From Streptomyces endophytica (GTDB lineage: Bacteria; Actinomycetota; Actinomycetes; Streptomycetales; Streptomycetaceae), in the NCBI RefSeq assembly GCF_026153355.1, contig NZ_CP110636.1, positions 3,224,001 through 3,288,000 of the forward strand: 64,000 bases of DNA. Direction: 5' to 3'. This document shows, piece after piece, positions 9,719 to 19,186 of this stretch (positions are counted from its first letter, which is position 1; every line of letters begins with the position of its first letter). The translations under genes and the position numbers were made by a program. A model generated the notes under the pieces. The model did no database searches, was not told where the DNA came from, and saw nothing but the letters and a program-made list of their open reading frames with translations.

Positions 9719-9892
9719 CCGGGCGCCGCCCCCCGCCCCGGCGGCCGCGCCCGGCCGCCGCGGCCCGGCCCCCGGCCCGGCCCCCCAGCCCCGTGCCCGG
9801 CCGCCGGTCCCCGGACGGACCCCGGGGGCTGGTGGTGCCCCCGGTGCGCCGATAGGTTCAGCCCGACCTTTGCAATCCCAAGGGGAGGGTGC

Positions 9893-11314
9893 ATGCGCAA
9901 GGCCACCAGATGGCTGCTGTCGCTCGCCGTGCTCATAGGCACGGCCACAGCCGGCAGCGCCACGGCGGGAGCGGCCACCGCCGCCGAGCCGAAGACCAAG
10001 GACATCAAGGACCGGATCCTCGCGATACCGGGCATGAGCCTCGTCGAGGAGAAGCCGGTAGACGGCTACCGGTACTTCGTCCTGAACTACACCCAGCCGA
10101 TCGACCACGAGCACCCGTCCAAGGGGACCTTCCAGCAGCGGCTGACCGTGCTGCACAAGTCCGTGGACCGCCCGACGGTGTTCTTCACCTCCGGCTACAA
10201 CGTCAACACCACGCCGTCCCGCAGTGAACCCACGAAGATCATCGACGGCAACCAGGTCTCCCTGGAATACCGGTACTTCACCCCGTCGCGGCCCACGCCC
10301 ACCGACTGGAAGAAGCTCGACATCCGGCAGGCCGCCACCGACCAGCACCGCATCTTCCAGGCGCTGCACCGCATCTACGGCAAGAACTGGATCGCCACCG
10401 GCGGCAGCAAGGGCGGCATGACCGCCACCTACTACCGCCGCTTCTTCCCGCACGACATGAACGGCACCGTCGCCTACGTCGCGCCCAACGACGTGAACAA
10501 CGACGAGGACTCCGCCTACGACCGGTTCTTCCAGCACGTCGGCACCGCTCAGTGCCGCGCCGACCTGGCCGCCATCGAACGCGAGGCCCTGCTGCGCCGC
10601 GGCGAGATGGTCAAGCGGTTCCAGGACTGGGCCGACAAGGAGAAGCAGACCTTCACGAACACCGGCAGCGCCGACCGGGCCTACGAAGTCATGGTCACGG
10701 ACCTGGTGTTCGGGTTCTGGCAGTACCAGCCCGCCGAGACCGCCTGCGCCGAGGTGCCCAAGCCCACCGTCTCCACCGACGAGCTGTGGAAGTGGATGGA
10801 CAAGGTCGGCGGCTTCGACAGCTACACCGACCAGGGCATGGAGCCCTACCTGCCGTACTACTACCAGGCGGGCACCCAGCTCGGTGAGCCCGGCTACGGC
10901 TACCCGAACCTGGCCGGCCTGCTGAAGTACCCCGGCATCAACAATTCCCGCACCTTCGTGCCGAAGGACATCCCGATGCGCTTCGACAAGCGCGCGATGC
11001 CCGACGTCGACCACTGGGTGCGCCACCACGCCCGGCGCATGATGTTCGTCAACGGCCAGTTCGACCCGTGGAGTTCGGAGCACTTCGAGCTCGGCAAGGG
11101 TGCCCGTGACTCGTACGTCTTCACCGTCCCGGGCGGCAACCACGGCTCCAACATCGCCAAGCTGAAGGACGCCGACCGCACCAAGGCCACCGCGGAACTC
11201 CTCGCCTGGGCCGGTGTCCCGGCGCCCGCGGGCACCACCCCCGCCCCGCTGGCCCACCCCGACAAGAAGCTCGACAAGCAGGAGAACCGCCGGATGCCGA
11301 TGCTCCGCCCCTGA
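9893..11314 (+). CDS. Secreted S37-family (PS-10) tripeptidyl aminopeptidase
   Basis: The product is 473 residues. The signal peptide (MRKATRWLLSLAVLIGTATA...) ends near the Ala-rich segment at residues 25-35. The alpha/beta-hydrolase nucleophile is in GGSKGGMT (Ser172), and MFVNGQFDPW and PGGNHGSN supply the expected acid and His regions. Peptidase family S37 is known mainly from Streptomyces and removes tripeptides from the N-terminus of extracellular peptides. AAGGGGAGGG lies 5-12 bp before ATG 9893. The gene stands alone and converges with the GH3 gene on a shared hairpin. Confidence 0.85.
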   Translation: MRKATRWLLSLAVLIGTATAGSATAGAATAAEPKTKDIKDRILAIPGMSLVEEKPVDGYRYFVLNYTQPIDHEHPSKGTFQQRLTVLHKSVDRPTVFFTSGYNVNTTPSRSEPTKIIDGNQVSLEYRYFTPSRPTPTDWKKLDIRQAATDQHRIFQALHRIYGKNWIATGGSKGGMTATYYRRFFPHDMNGTVAYVAPNDVNNDEDSAYDRFFQHVGTAQCRADLAAIEREALLRRGEMVKRFQDWADKEKQTFTNTGSADRAYEVMVTDLVFGFWQYQPAETACAEVPKPTVSTDELWKWMDKVGGFDSYTDQGMEPYLPYYYQAGTQLGEPGYGYPNLAGLLKYPGINNSRTFVPKDIPMRFDKRAMPDVDHWVRHHARRMMFVNGQFDPWSSEHFELGKGARDSYVFTVPGGNHGSNIAKLKDADRTKATAELLAWAGVPAPAGTTPAPLAHPDKKLDKQENRRMPMLRP

Positions 11315-11352
11315 CGGGCGGAGCGGCTCACCGGCTGACCGACCGACGGGCC

Positions 11353-11384
11353 GGCGCGCTCCCCGCGACCACGGGGAGCGCGCC
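11353..11384. terminator. Bidirectional hairpin between convergent S37 and GH3 genes
   Basis: Perfect 13-bp inverted repeat (11353-11365 with 11372-11384) with a 6-nt loop, lying between the two stop codons. It probably terminates both transcripts. Confidence 0.65.
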
Positions 11385-11398
11385 GCACCCGCACCGGC

Positions 11399-13224
11399 TC
11401 AGTACGACAGACCGTCCCCGATCTGGAACAGCGCCTTGTCCGGGACGTCGGCGCGCATTATGGCCACCGGCAGCCGGCCCACCGGATCCCGCCGCCCGGC
11501 GATCACCCGGGCCGCCGCCCGCAGCTCCACGTCCGTCCACGAATAGCTCGCCAGCGCCGCCTTGACGCCGTCCAGCTGCGCGATGTCGTACGGATTGCGC
11601 ACCGCCAGCTGCACCACCGGCTTCCCGGTGGCCAGCAGCGCCTCGACCAGCTTCCGCTGCGGCGAGTCGGCGGTCACGTTGTACGTGGCCACCACCACCG
11701 CGTCCCGCTCGCCCAGCGCCGCCACCGCCGCGTCGATCTGCGCGGACGTCGGCGACATGCCCGTGGACAGCGCGGTGGCCGTGAAGCCCTGCTCGTCCAG
11801 GGCCCGCGCCAGGACCGTGGTGGGCGGACCGCCGGTGCCGGACGGCGCGGCCGCGTCGACGCCCACCACCAGCACCCGCCGCTCCCGCCGGCGGGACAAC
11901 GGCAGCACCCCGGCGTCGTTGCGCAGCAGCGTCGTCGTACGGTCCGCGATCCGGTCCGCGGCCGCCAGATGGCCCCGCGTCCCGACGACCCGGTCCACTT
12001 CGCCCCGGGTGGTGTACGGGTCGTCGAACAGCCCCCGCCGCTCCTTCAGCAGCAGGATGCGCAGCAGCTTCGCGTCGAGGTCGTGCTCGGACAGTTCCCC
12101 GTCCCGGAGCGCCTTGAGGACGGCGCCGTGCGCCACCGACAGGTCCGGCGGGTTCAGCAGCTGGTCCACGCCCGCCTTGAGCGCGAGGACCGGCACCCGG
12201 GCGTCGCCGTACTTCTTCCGCACGCCCTCCATGCCCAGCGAGTCCGTCACCACCACCCCGTCGTAGCCGAGGCGTTCGCGCAGCAGACCGGTGAGGATCG
12301 GCCGGGACAGCGTCGCCGGGTCCTCGCTCGTGTCGAAGGCCGGCACGACGATGTGCGCCGTCATGATCGAATCGATCCCCGCGGCGATCGCGGCCTTGAA
12401 CGGCGGCGCGTCCAGCCGCTCCCACTCCTCGGCGGTGTGGTGGATGTACGGCAGTCCCACATGGCTGTCGGTATCGGTGTCGCCGTGCCCGGGGAAGTGC
12501 TTGGCGCAGGCGGCCACCCCGCCGTCCTGATAGCCCCTCACCTGCCCGCCGACCATACGGGCCACCGCCTGCGGATCGGCACCGAAGGACCGTACGCCGA
12601 TGACCGGGTTGGCCGGGTTGACGTTCACGTCCGCGTCCGGCGCGTAGTCCTGCCGGATGCCCATGGCGGCCAGCTCCTGCCCGGCGATCCGGCCCGCCGT
12701 CCGGGCGTCGTCGCGGGAGCCGCCGGCGCCCAGCGCCATCGCGCCGGGGAACAGCGTCGCGGGCGCGCCGACCCGGGCCACTATGCCGTGCTCCTGGTCC
12801 GTGGAGATCAGCACCGGTACGGGCACGCGCAGAGCGGCCGCGGCCTTCTGGATGCCGTTGGACAGCTCGGCGATCTGGTGCGGCTCCCGGGTGTTGTGCG
12901 CCCAGCCGAAGTAGATGATGCCGCCGACGTGGTACTTCGCGATCAGCTCCGCCGCGTTGGCGACCCCGATCTCCTTCTGGTTGGCGGCCACGTCGGCCGG
13001 GTCGGGGTCGGTGGCCGAGTGGCCGTAGACCCGCATCACGAACAGCTGGCCGACCTTCTCCTCCGGGGTCATCCGGGCGATCAGGCGGCGCAGCCGGTCC
13101 CGGGCGGCGGCATCGGGGCGGGCCGGCGGCCGGTGACGGGCGCCGCCACGGCGGGCCCGGCCCCCGCCGCGCAGGCGGCGACGGCACCGGCCGCGGTGGT
13201 CAGAACGGTACGTCTGGAGTGCAT
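11399..13224 (-). CDS. Exported GH3 beta-N-acetylhexosaminidase (NagZ-type), frame break behind signal peptide
   Basis: The catalytic part reads through in one frame from about 13130 down to the stop at 11399. It holds the NagZ-type motif KHFPGHGDTDTDSH (general acid/base Asp-His dyad), the nucleophile motif VVTDSLGM and a C-terminal GH3 domain. The best start is ATG 13222-13224, with GGAAGGAG just upstream. From there a twin-arginine-like signal peptide (MHSRRTVLTTAAGAVAACAA) is read in a different frame, which stops at 13081. Joining the two frames needs one added base near 13110-13150, in a run of G and C. Either the gene is broken or a base is missing from the sequence. Likely role: removing terminal GlcNAc from cell-wall fragments or chitooligosaccharides outside the cell. 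Confidence 0.75.
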
Positions 13225-13317
13225 CCGCGCTCCTTCCGGAGGGCTTCCTCGACCTGGTACAGGCCTCGTTGAAGGAAACTTCCAAGGAGACACGGATAGC
13301 CGGAAAACTATTGTCGG

Positions 13318-14370
13318 TCAATCACTCCGGTCGGGGGTGCCGCCCTCCTCTTGCACGCCGGCCGGGGGTGTGGGAGGGCCCGCGGGGAACGCGGCAGCGA
13401 CGTCGCCCATGGCACCGGCCGCCACCTCGTCGAGCACCTGCCGCAGATGGTCCCGGCCCGCGGCCAGCAACCCGGGCAGCTCGGGCGCCTCCGGGAACCA
13501 GCGCTTCTCGTACTCCCAGCACAGCCAGCCGCCGGTCCCCAGGCCGTAACCGCCCTCCGGCGCGGGCACCGGGCCGTGCGCCGCCGCCGGCTCCGGCCCG
13601 AGCGCGGCCAGCGCGGACGCCAGCGGCAGGGCGCCCGCACCGAGCGGCACCGGACGGGGATCCGCCGCCGACACCACGTCCTTGACCTGCACATACCCCA
13701 GATACGGAGCGAGCGCCGCCCGGGTGTCGGCGGGCCGCTCACCACCGCGCCAGGTGTGCAGCACGTCCCACAGCGCGCCGACGCTGCGGTGCCCCACCAG
13801 GCCCAGCACCCGCGCGGCGGCCGCGCCCGTGCCGTGCGAGTCATGGGTCTCCAGCAGCACCCGGACGCCCCGCTCGGCCGCGAGCGGCGCCACCGCCGCC
13901 AGCCGCCGGGCGGCGTCCGCGTCCACCCCGTCCGCCGGCCGCTCCCCGCCGCCGGGGAACACCCGGACATAGGGCGCCCCCAGATCCGCGGCGAGCAGCA
14001 CCAGCTCGGACAGTTCCTGAGCCAGCTCCTCCTCACCCGCCGCGTCCCGCTCGGCCGCGACCCGGGCGTACCCGGCGACGGCCAGGATCTCCACCCCGGC
14101 CGCCGCGAACTCCGCGCGCACCGCGGCCCGCTCCCGCGCCCCGATCAGCGGATGCACCGGCTCCTCCGGATGGGCCCGCAGCTCCACTCCCTGATAGCCG
14201 GCCCCGGCGGCCAGCCGCACCACGTCGGCGACCGGCATGCCCGGCACCCCGAGCGTGGAGAACGCCAGTCGCAAGGGGGGCGCCGCCGCCCGGCCCGGCC
14301 CGCCGGCCGGGGTGCCGCCGCCCGGACCGCCGTCGCCGCCCGTGCCCTTCGTGCCGTCCGTTCCGGTCAT
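13318..14370 (-). CDS. Sugar phosphate isomerase/epimerase (TIM barrel, AP endonuclease 2-like)
   Basis: I chose ATG 14368-14370 because AGGAGGAG sits 8 bp upstream; the longer frame would run into the neighbour. The product is about 350 residues. A Gly/Pro-rich leader of about 30 residues precedes the barrel (LRLAFSTLGVPGMPVADVV). Metal-ligand positions fit VELRAHPEEP, LLETHDSH and YVQVKD. Members isomerise or epimerise sugars and inososes using a divalent metal. The gene lies 29 bp behind the MarR-GNAT gene, so LacI, MarR-GNAT, this gene and possibly GH3 form a minus-strand operon. The substrate is unknown. Confidence 0.75.
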   Translation of the reverse strand: MTGTDGTKGTGGDGGPGGGTPAGGPGRAAAPPLRLAFSTLGVPGMPVADVVRLAAGAGYQGVELRAHPEEPVHPLIGARERAAVRAEFAAAGVEILAVAGYARVAAERDAAGEEELAQELSELVLLAADLGAPYVRVFPGGGERPADGVDADAARRLAAVAPLAAERGVRVLLETHDSHGTGAAAARVLGLVGHRSVGALWDVLHTWRGGERPADTRAALAPYLGYVQVKDVVSAADPRPVPLGAGALPLASALAALGPEPAAAHGPVPAPEGGYGLGTGGWLCWEYEKRWFPEAPELPGLLAAGRDHLRQVLDEVAAGAMGDVAAAFPAGPPTPPAGVQEEGGTPDRSD

Positions 14371-14399
14371 GCCCGCGCTCCTCCTCTTACGTGGCGTCC

Positions 14400-15428
14400 C
14401 TACGTGTCCGCCCCGCGCAGCGACAGCCGCCAGTCCTGGCCGACCAGGTCCTGCCCGAAGCTGTGGTGCGGTGTCTCCGAGACCAGCTCGAAGCCGGCCC
14501 GCTGGTAGATCCGGCGGGCCGCGCCGAGGACGGAATTCGTCCACAGCACCATCTGCGCGTACCCGGCGTCCCGCGCGAAATCGATACAGGCGTCGACGAG
14601 TTGCCGCCCGACGCCATGGCCCCGCGCGCTCGGCTCCACCAGCAGCAGCCGCAACCGGGCCACACCCGGGCGGCCGTCCCGTACGCACATCACCGCGCCG
14701 GCCCTCGCACCGTCCAGCTCGGCGATCCAGGTGCGGTCCCACCGCGGGTCGAAGCCCTCGGCGTACTCCGCGACTATGCGGGCCACCAGCGCCTCGTAGC
14801 TCAGGTCGAAGCCGTACTCGGCGGCGTAGAGCGCGGCGTTCCGCTCGACCATCCAGCCGAGGTCACCGGGGCGGGCGGTGCGCAGGGTGACCTCGGGGGA
14901 GGCGGCGGGAGATGCCTCGCCGGTGGCCGCCGGGTCGTCGCCGAGCAGGTCGCGGATGGTCCGCATCGCGTCCGTCAGGCGGGCCCGGTCCGCCGCCGGG
15001 AGGTGCCGCAGCAGCGAGCCCGCGGCCTCCTGGGAGCGCTCCTCCAACAGGGCCGCCGCCTCCCGGCCGCCCCCGGTGAGCGTGATCCGCTGGCGGCGCG
15101 GGTCCTGTTCGGACCTGCCGCGGCTGATCAGCTCCCGTTCCTCGAACTTGCCGAGCAGCCGGCTGAGATAGCCGGCGTCCAGGGACAGCGAGGCGCGCAG
15201 GTCCGCCGCGTCCACCCGCTCCTGGTGGACGAGTTCGTAGAGCACCCGCGCCTCGGTGAGGGTGAACGGGGTGTAGAGGTGCCGGCCGTAGTCGAGCGCG
15301 CCGATCAGGTTGGTGTAGAAGCGGTTGAATCTGCGCAGCTCACGGACGTCGGCGGCGGGATCGGACGCCGCGGCTGAGCCATCCGGGCCGCTGCCGGACC
15401 GGGGCTCGGAGGGTGCTTCGGTTGTCAT
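14400..15428 (-). CDS. MarR-family regulator fused to GNAT N-acetyltransferase
   Basis: The product is 342 residues. The N-terminal half is a MarR winged helix (RRFNRFYTNLIGALDYG through LSRLLGKFEERELISR). The C-terminal half, from about residue 180, is a GNAT domain with the acetyl-CoA loop region SARGHGVGRQL. ATG 15426-15428 has GAGGTGG upstream. A palindrome of the MarR type sits 18 bp upstream, so autoregulation is likely. Such fusions are common in actinobacteria; the acetylated substrate is unknown. It follows the LacI gene with a 26-bp gap. Confidence 0.85.
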   Translation of the reverse strand: MTTEAPSEPRSGSGPDGSAAASDPAADVRELRRFNRFYTNLIGALDYGRHLYTPFTLTEARVLYELVHQERVDAADLRASLSLDAGYLSRLLGKFEERELISRGRSEQDPRRQRITLTGGGREAAALLEERSQEAAGSLLRHLPAADRARLTDAMRTIRDLLGDDPAATGEASPAASPEVTLRTARPGDLGWMVERNAALYAAEYGFDLSYEALVARIVAEYAEGFDPRWDRTWIAELDGARAGAVMCVRDGRPGVARLRLLLVEPSARGHGVGRQLVDACIDFARDAGYAQMVLWTNSVLGAARRIYQRAGFELVSETPHHSFGQDLVGQDWRLSLRGADT

Positions 15429-15445
15429 CGTCGACCACCTCACCA

Positions 15446-15458
15446 TTGACTGAGTCAA
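15446..15458. promoter_or_regulatory. MarR-type operator before the MarR-GNAT gene
   Basis: TTGACT-G-AGTCAA is a perfect 6-bp inverted repeat with a 1-nt centre, a classical MarR half-site arrangement. It overlaps the stop codon of the upstream lacI gene (15455-15457) and lies 18 bp before the MarR-GNAT start. Confidence 0.65.
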
Positions 15459-16579
15459 GGATAACGAACCGAGGTCGATCCGCGCACCATCAATTCCGCC
15501 GGCAGCGTCGCCCGCCCGCCCGGCGGCCGCTCCTCGCGCCCCGTCACCAGCCGGCCGGCCCGCGCCCCGGCCTCCGCCAGCGGCAGCCGCACGGTCGTCA
15601 GCGCGGGCGCCGCGTCCGCACTGAACGGCAGATCGTCGAAACCGGCGACCGACACGTCCTCGGGGACCCGCAGCCCCCGGTCCCGCAGCGCCGCGCACAC
15701 CCCCAGCGCGGCGGTGTCGTTGGCCGCCACGACGGCCGTCAACTCGCTGTCCCGGCGCAGTAGTTCCACCGCGGCGTCGTACCCGGAGCCGCGGTCGTAG
15801 GCGCCGTGCACGACGCGCCGCGGCGCGTCCTCGATGCCGTGCGCGGCCAGCGCCGCCCGGTGGCCCGCCAGCCGTTCCCCGGTGGTGGTGCGGCCGGCCG
15901 GTCCCGCCACACAGCCGATCCGGCGGTGCCCGAGCGCGATCAGATGCCCGGTCAGCCGCTGCGCGCCGCCCCGGTTGTCGAACGCCAGGGTGGTGAGCGG
16001 CGCCCCGCATTCCGGTTCCGCGCCCGATTCCGGTTCCGCCCTTGAATCCGGTTCCGCCCTCGATCCCGGTTCCGGTTCCGCGCCCGCCGCCTGGGCGGGG
16101 CGGCCGCAGAGCACTACCCGGGTGCCCGCCCCGGACAGCCGCGCCAGCCCGGCCGCCAGCGCCCGCGCGTGCGCCGGGTCCTCCGAGGCGCTGCCGGTCA
16201 GGACGACGCCCGCCGCCCGCTGCCGCTGCAGGAGGGTGAGATAGGTCAGTTCCCGCTCGGGCGAGCCACCCGTATTGCAGACCACGGCCAGCTTCTCGCC
16301 ACCGGGACCGGACGCCCCGCTCAGCTCCGCCTGGACCGCACCGGCGAGGATCCCGAAGAACGGGTCGGCGATGTCGTTCACCAGGATGCCCACCAGATCC
16401 GAACTGGCCGCCGCCAGCGCGCTCGCCGGGCCGTTGACGACGTACTCCAGCTCTTCGACGGCCCGCAGCACCCGGCCGCGGGTGCTCGCCGCGACCGGGT
16501 AGTTGCCGTTCAGCACCCGGGAGACGGTCGCCGCCGAGACCCCCGCGCGGGCCGCCACGTCCGCCAGCGTCACCGTCAT
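15455..16579 (-). CDS. LacI-family transcriptional regulator
   Basis: The product is 374 residues from ATG 16577-16579 (GAGGGG upstream). The DNA-binding head is TLADVAARAGVSAATVSRVL, and the hinge helix and periplasmic-binding-type core follow. About 25 residues rich in Glu, Pro, Ser and Arg (EPEPGSRAEPDSRAEPESG) are inserted near residues 165-190, encoded by a short tandem DNA repeat; most LacI proteins lack this. It is divergent from the Gfo/DUF993/isomerase operon, and an AAGCGCTT operator lies between them. It probably represses that operon and itself. Confidence 0.88.
   Translation of the reverse strand: MTVTLADVAARAGVSAATVSRVLNGNYPVAASTRGRVLRAVEELEYVVNGPASALAAASSDLVGILVNDIADPFFGILAGAVQAELSGASGPGGEKLAVVCNTGGSPERELTYLTLLQRQRAAGVVLTGSASEDPAHARALAAGLARLSGAGTRVVLCGRPAQAAGAEPEPGSRAEPDSRAEPESGAEPECGAPLTTLAFDNRGGAQRLTGHLIALGHRRIGCVAGPAGRTTTGERLAGHRAALAAHGIEDAPRRVVHGAYDRGSGYDAAVELLRRDSELTAVVAANDTAALGVCAALRDRGLRVPEDVSVAGFDDLPFSADAAPALTTVRLPLAEAGARAGRLVTGREERPPGGRATLPAELMVRGSTSVRYP
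16012..16085 (-). repeat. Short degenerate tandem repeat inside the lacI gene
   Basis: About five imperfect copies of a CGGTTCCGCCC-like unit with 15-18 bp periodicity encode the AEPxSR-type insert of the LacI protein. The frame is kept. The unit resembles the low-complexity repeat upstream of the same gene at 16600-16700. Confidence 0.6.
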
Positions 16580-16599
16580 CGCGCGCCCCTCAAGTCCCC

Positions 16600-16715
16600 G
16601 GCCGTGCTTCCCGTTCCCGTTCCCGTTCCAGCTCCGGTTCCGGTTCCGCTCACGTCCCACCCCGTCATGTCCCACCCGTTCCCGTCCGGCCCGTTCACGT
16701 CCCACCCCTTGCCGG
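16600..16715. repeat. Low-complexity CGTTCC/CCGGTTCC and GTCCCACCC repeats upstream of lacI
   Basis: Iterated hexamers (CCGTTC, CGGTTC) run from about 16605 to 16650, followed by three to four copies of a GTCCCACCC-type unit. They occupy the lacI leader. No gene is visible here. Likely replication-slippage sequence. Confidence 0.5.
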
Positions 16716-16757
16716 TGGCCCGCCGCGCAGGCTGGCGTGCCCCACGATGCCACGATA

Positions 16758-16769
16758 GAAAGCGCTTAC
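16758..16769. promoter_or_regulatory. LacI-family operator in the divergent intergenic region
   Basis: GAAAGCGCTTAC contains the perfect octamer palindrome AAGCGCTT (16760-16767) with the central CpG typical of LacI/GalR operators. It lies 178 bp upstream of lacI and 87 bp upstream of the Gfo gene, placed to control both. Confidence 0.65.
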
Positions 16770-16856
16770 CGTCCCCTTCGTTCCGCTGCACCACGCCGCT
16801 GCTCCACCCGCCACCGAGGAATCCGCCCCCGCCCGAAGGGGGAGAGAGGCCGGGCC

Positions 16857-18008
16857 GTGACACGCAGGACCGTACGCATCGCCATGAACGGCGTGACCGG
16901 GCGCATGGGCTACCGCCAGCACCTGGTCCGCTCCCTCCTCGCCCTGCGCGACCAGGGTGGACTTCCCCTGGACGACGGCACGGTCATCTGGCCGGAGCCG
17001 GTGCTGGTCGGCCGCTCCCCGCAGAGACTGCGGGCCCTGGCCGAGCGGCACGGCCTCACGGAACGGTCCTGCGACCTCGACGCCGTACTGGCCGACGACA
17101 GCATCGAGATCTACTTCGACGCCCAGGTCACCGCCGCCCGCGAGGAGGCCGTGAAGAAAGCGATTGCTGCCGGCAAGCACGTCTACGTCGAGAAGCCCAC
17201 CGCGAGCAGCCTCGCCGGCGCCCTCGAACTCGCCCGGCTCGCCCAGGAGGCCGGCGTCAGGAACGGCGTCGTCCAGGACAAGCTCTTCCTCCCCGGCCTG
17301 CGCAAACTCCGCCGCCTCATCGAGGGCGGCTTCTTCGGCCGGATCCTGTCCGTACGCGGCGAGTTCGGCTACTGGGTCTTCGAGGGCGACTGGCAGCAGG
17401 CCCAGCGCCCCTCCTGGAACTACCGGGCCGAGGACGGCGGCGGCATCGCGGCCGACATGTTCCCGCACTGGGAGTACGTCCTGCACGAGCTGTTCGGCCC
17501 GGTCCGCACCGTCCAGGCGCAGCTGACCACCCACCTCCCGCGCCGCTGGGACGAGTCCGGCACGCCGTACGACGCCACCGCCGACGATGCCGCCTACGCC
17601 GTGTTCCAGCTGGCCGGCGGCATCGTCGCGCAGATCAACTCCTCCTGGGCGGTGCGGGTGCACCGCGACGAACTCGTGGAGTTCCAGGTGGACGGCACCG
17701 AGGGCTCGGCCGTCGCCGGGCTGCGCGGCTGCCGGGCGCAGCACCGCTCCGTCACCCCCAAACCCGTCTGGAACCCCGACCTCCCGGCGGCCGAACCGTT
17801 CCGCGCGCAGTGGCAGGAGGTCCCCGACAACGCCGACTTCGACAACGGCTTCAAGGCGCAGTGGGAGCTCTTCCTGCGGCACGTCGTCCGCGGCGAGCCC
17901 TGGCGCTGGGACCTGGCGGCCGGCGCCCGCGGCGTCCAACTGGCCGAACTGGGCGCCCGGTCGTCGGCGGAGGGCCGCCGCCTGGACGTCCCGGAGCTGG
18001 GCCGGTGA
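16857..18008 (+). CDS. Gfo/Idh/MocA-family NAD(P)-dependent oxidoreductase, first gene of the DUF993 operon
   Basis: The product is 383 residues from GTG 16857, with a GGGGGAGAGAGG purine run upstream. The N-terminal dinucleotide fold (RIAMNGVTGRMGYRQHL) replaces the usual GxGxxG with GVTGRMG. EKP is present in YVEKPTAS, and the substrate-domain motif AADMFPHWEYVLHELFG carries the expected Asp and His. Family members oxidise sugars, polyols or inositols. The stop overlaps the next start (GTGA), so the operon is translationally coupled. I infer the first oxidation step of a sugar route. Confidence 0.85.
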   Translation: MTRRTVRIAMNGVTGRMGYRQHLVRSLLALRDQGGLPLDDGTVIWPEPVLVGRSPQRLRALAERHGLTERSCDLDAVLADDSIEIYFDAQVTAAREEAVKKAIAAGKHVYVEKPTASSLAGALELARLAQEAGVRNGVVQDKLFLPGLRKLRRLIEGGFFGRILSVRGEFGYWVFEGDWQQAQRPSWNYRAEDGGGIAADMFPHWEYVLHELFGPVRTVQAQLTTHLPRRWDESGTPYDATADDAAYAVFQLAGGIVAQINSSWAVRVHRDELVEFQVDGTEGSAVAGLRGCRAQHRSVTPKPVWNPDLPAAEPFRAQWQEVPDNADFDNGFKAQWELFLRHVVRGEPWRWDLAAGARGVQLAELGARSSAEGRRLDVPELGR

Positions 18009-19186
18009 CCGCCCCGGCGCCGGGCAGCGCCACCTCCGGGCCCGCGGTCGACCCGGCGCCCGGAGCCCGTCCCCCGTCGCGGTCCCGCACCGTCTTCGCC
18101 GCCGCCCACGTCGTCGCCGATCCGTACGCCGACACCACCCCGGACGGACCGGCCGCCCTCGACTGGGACGCCACCCTCGCCTTCCGCCACCACCTCTGGT
18201 CGCACGGCCTGGGCGTGGCCGAGGCGATGGACACCGCACAGCGCGGCATGGGCCTGGACTGGGCCGTCGCCGCCGAACTCATCCGGCGCTCCGGCGCCGA
18301 GGCCCGAGCGGCCGGCGGCCGGCTGGTCTGCGGCGCCGGCACCGACCAGCTCACCGGCGGGTCGCTCGCCGGGATCCGGGCCGCCTACGAGGAGCAGCTC
18401 GCCGTCGTCGAGGGGGCCGGCGCACAGGCCGTCCTGATGGCCTCCCGGGCGCTCGCCGCCGCGGCCCGCGGCCCCGAGGACTACCTCGACGTCTACGGTC
18501 ACCTCCTCCGGCAGGCCGCCGCACCCGTCGTCCTGCACTGGCTGGGCCCGATGTTCGACCCGGCGCTGGCGGGCTACTGGGGATCGGCCGACTTGGACGC
18601 GGCCACCGGCACCTTCCTGGAGCTCATCGCCGCCCACCCCGGCAAGGTCGACGGCGTCAAGGTCTCCCTGCTGGACGCCCGGCGGGAGATCGCGCTGCGC
18701 CGCCGCCTGCCGCGGGGCGTGCGCTGCTACACCGGCGACGACTTCCACTACCCCGAGCTGATCGCGGGCGACGACCAGGGCTTCAGCCACGCCCTGCTCG
18801 GTGTCTTCGATCCGCTGGCCCCGTTGGCGGCGGAGGCCGTCCGGCTCCTCGACACCGGCGATCCGGCCGGCTTCCGTGAACTCCTGGACCCCACCGTCGC
18901 GTTGGCCCGCCACCTCTTCCAGGAACCCACCCGCTACTACAAGACCGGTGTCGTCCTGCTGGCCTGGCTGGCGGGCCACCAGTCGCACTTCACCATGGTC
19001 GGCGGCCTGCAGTCGGCCCGCTCGCTGCCCCATCTGCACCGCGCCCACGAACTCGCCGCCGCGCTCGGCCTGTTCCCGGACCCGGACCTCGCCGCCCACC
19101 GGATGCGCCGGCTGCTGTCCGTCCACGGCGCGGAGGACGCCTTCCCGGCCCCGGGCACGGCGAAGCGGAACGGAGCCCCCGCATGA
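18005..19186 (+). CDS. DUF993 protein, class I aldolase-like (dihydrodipicolinate synthase/NAL relative)
   Basis: The product is 393 residues from GTG 18005, which overlaps the previous stop by 4 bp. The pattern is a TIM barrel resembling the DHDPS/N-acetylneuraminate lyase group. Lys219 in VDGVKVSL aligns by eye with the Schiff-base Lys motif of that group. The conserved Tyr region reads VVLHWLGP, so the usual Tyr may be replaced. The function of DUF993 is not established as far as I know. Between an oxidoreductase and a TIM-barrel isomerase, aldol cleavage of an oxidised sugar is a reasonable inference. Confidence 0.75.
   Translation: MTAPAPGSATSGPAVDPAPGARPPSRSRTVFAAAHVVADPYADTTPDGPAALDWDATLAFRHHLWSHGLGVAEAMDTAQRGMGLDWAVAAELIRRSGAEARAAGGRLVCGAGTDQLTGGSLAGIRAAYEEQLAVVEGAGAQAVLMASRALAAAARGPEDYLDVYGHLLRQAAAPVVLHWLGPMFDPALAGYWGSADLDAATGTFLELIAAHPGKVDGVKVSLLDARREIALRRRLPRGVRCYTGDDFHYPELIAGDDQGFSHALLGVFDPLAPLAAEAVRLLDTGDPAGFRELLDPTVALARHLFQEPTRYYKTGVVLLAWLAGHQSHFTMVGGLQSARSLPHLHRAHELAAALGLFPDPDLAAHRMRRLLSVHGAEDAFPAPGTAKRNGAPA

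Noticed and set aside
5687..11257. Minus-strand open frame of 1856 codons opposite the ABC exporter and S37 peptidase
   Set aside because: Repetitive Gly/Ala/Val/Arg sequence without motifs, antisense to two genes with clear catalytic motifs.
13081..13293. Separate 70-codon gene with signal peptide before GH3
   Set aside because: Its signal peptide flows directly into the GH3 domain if one base is added, so it is the N-terminus of the GH3 gene.
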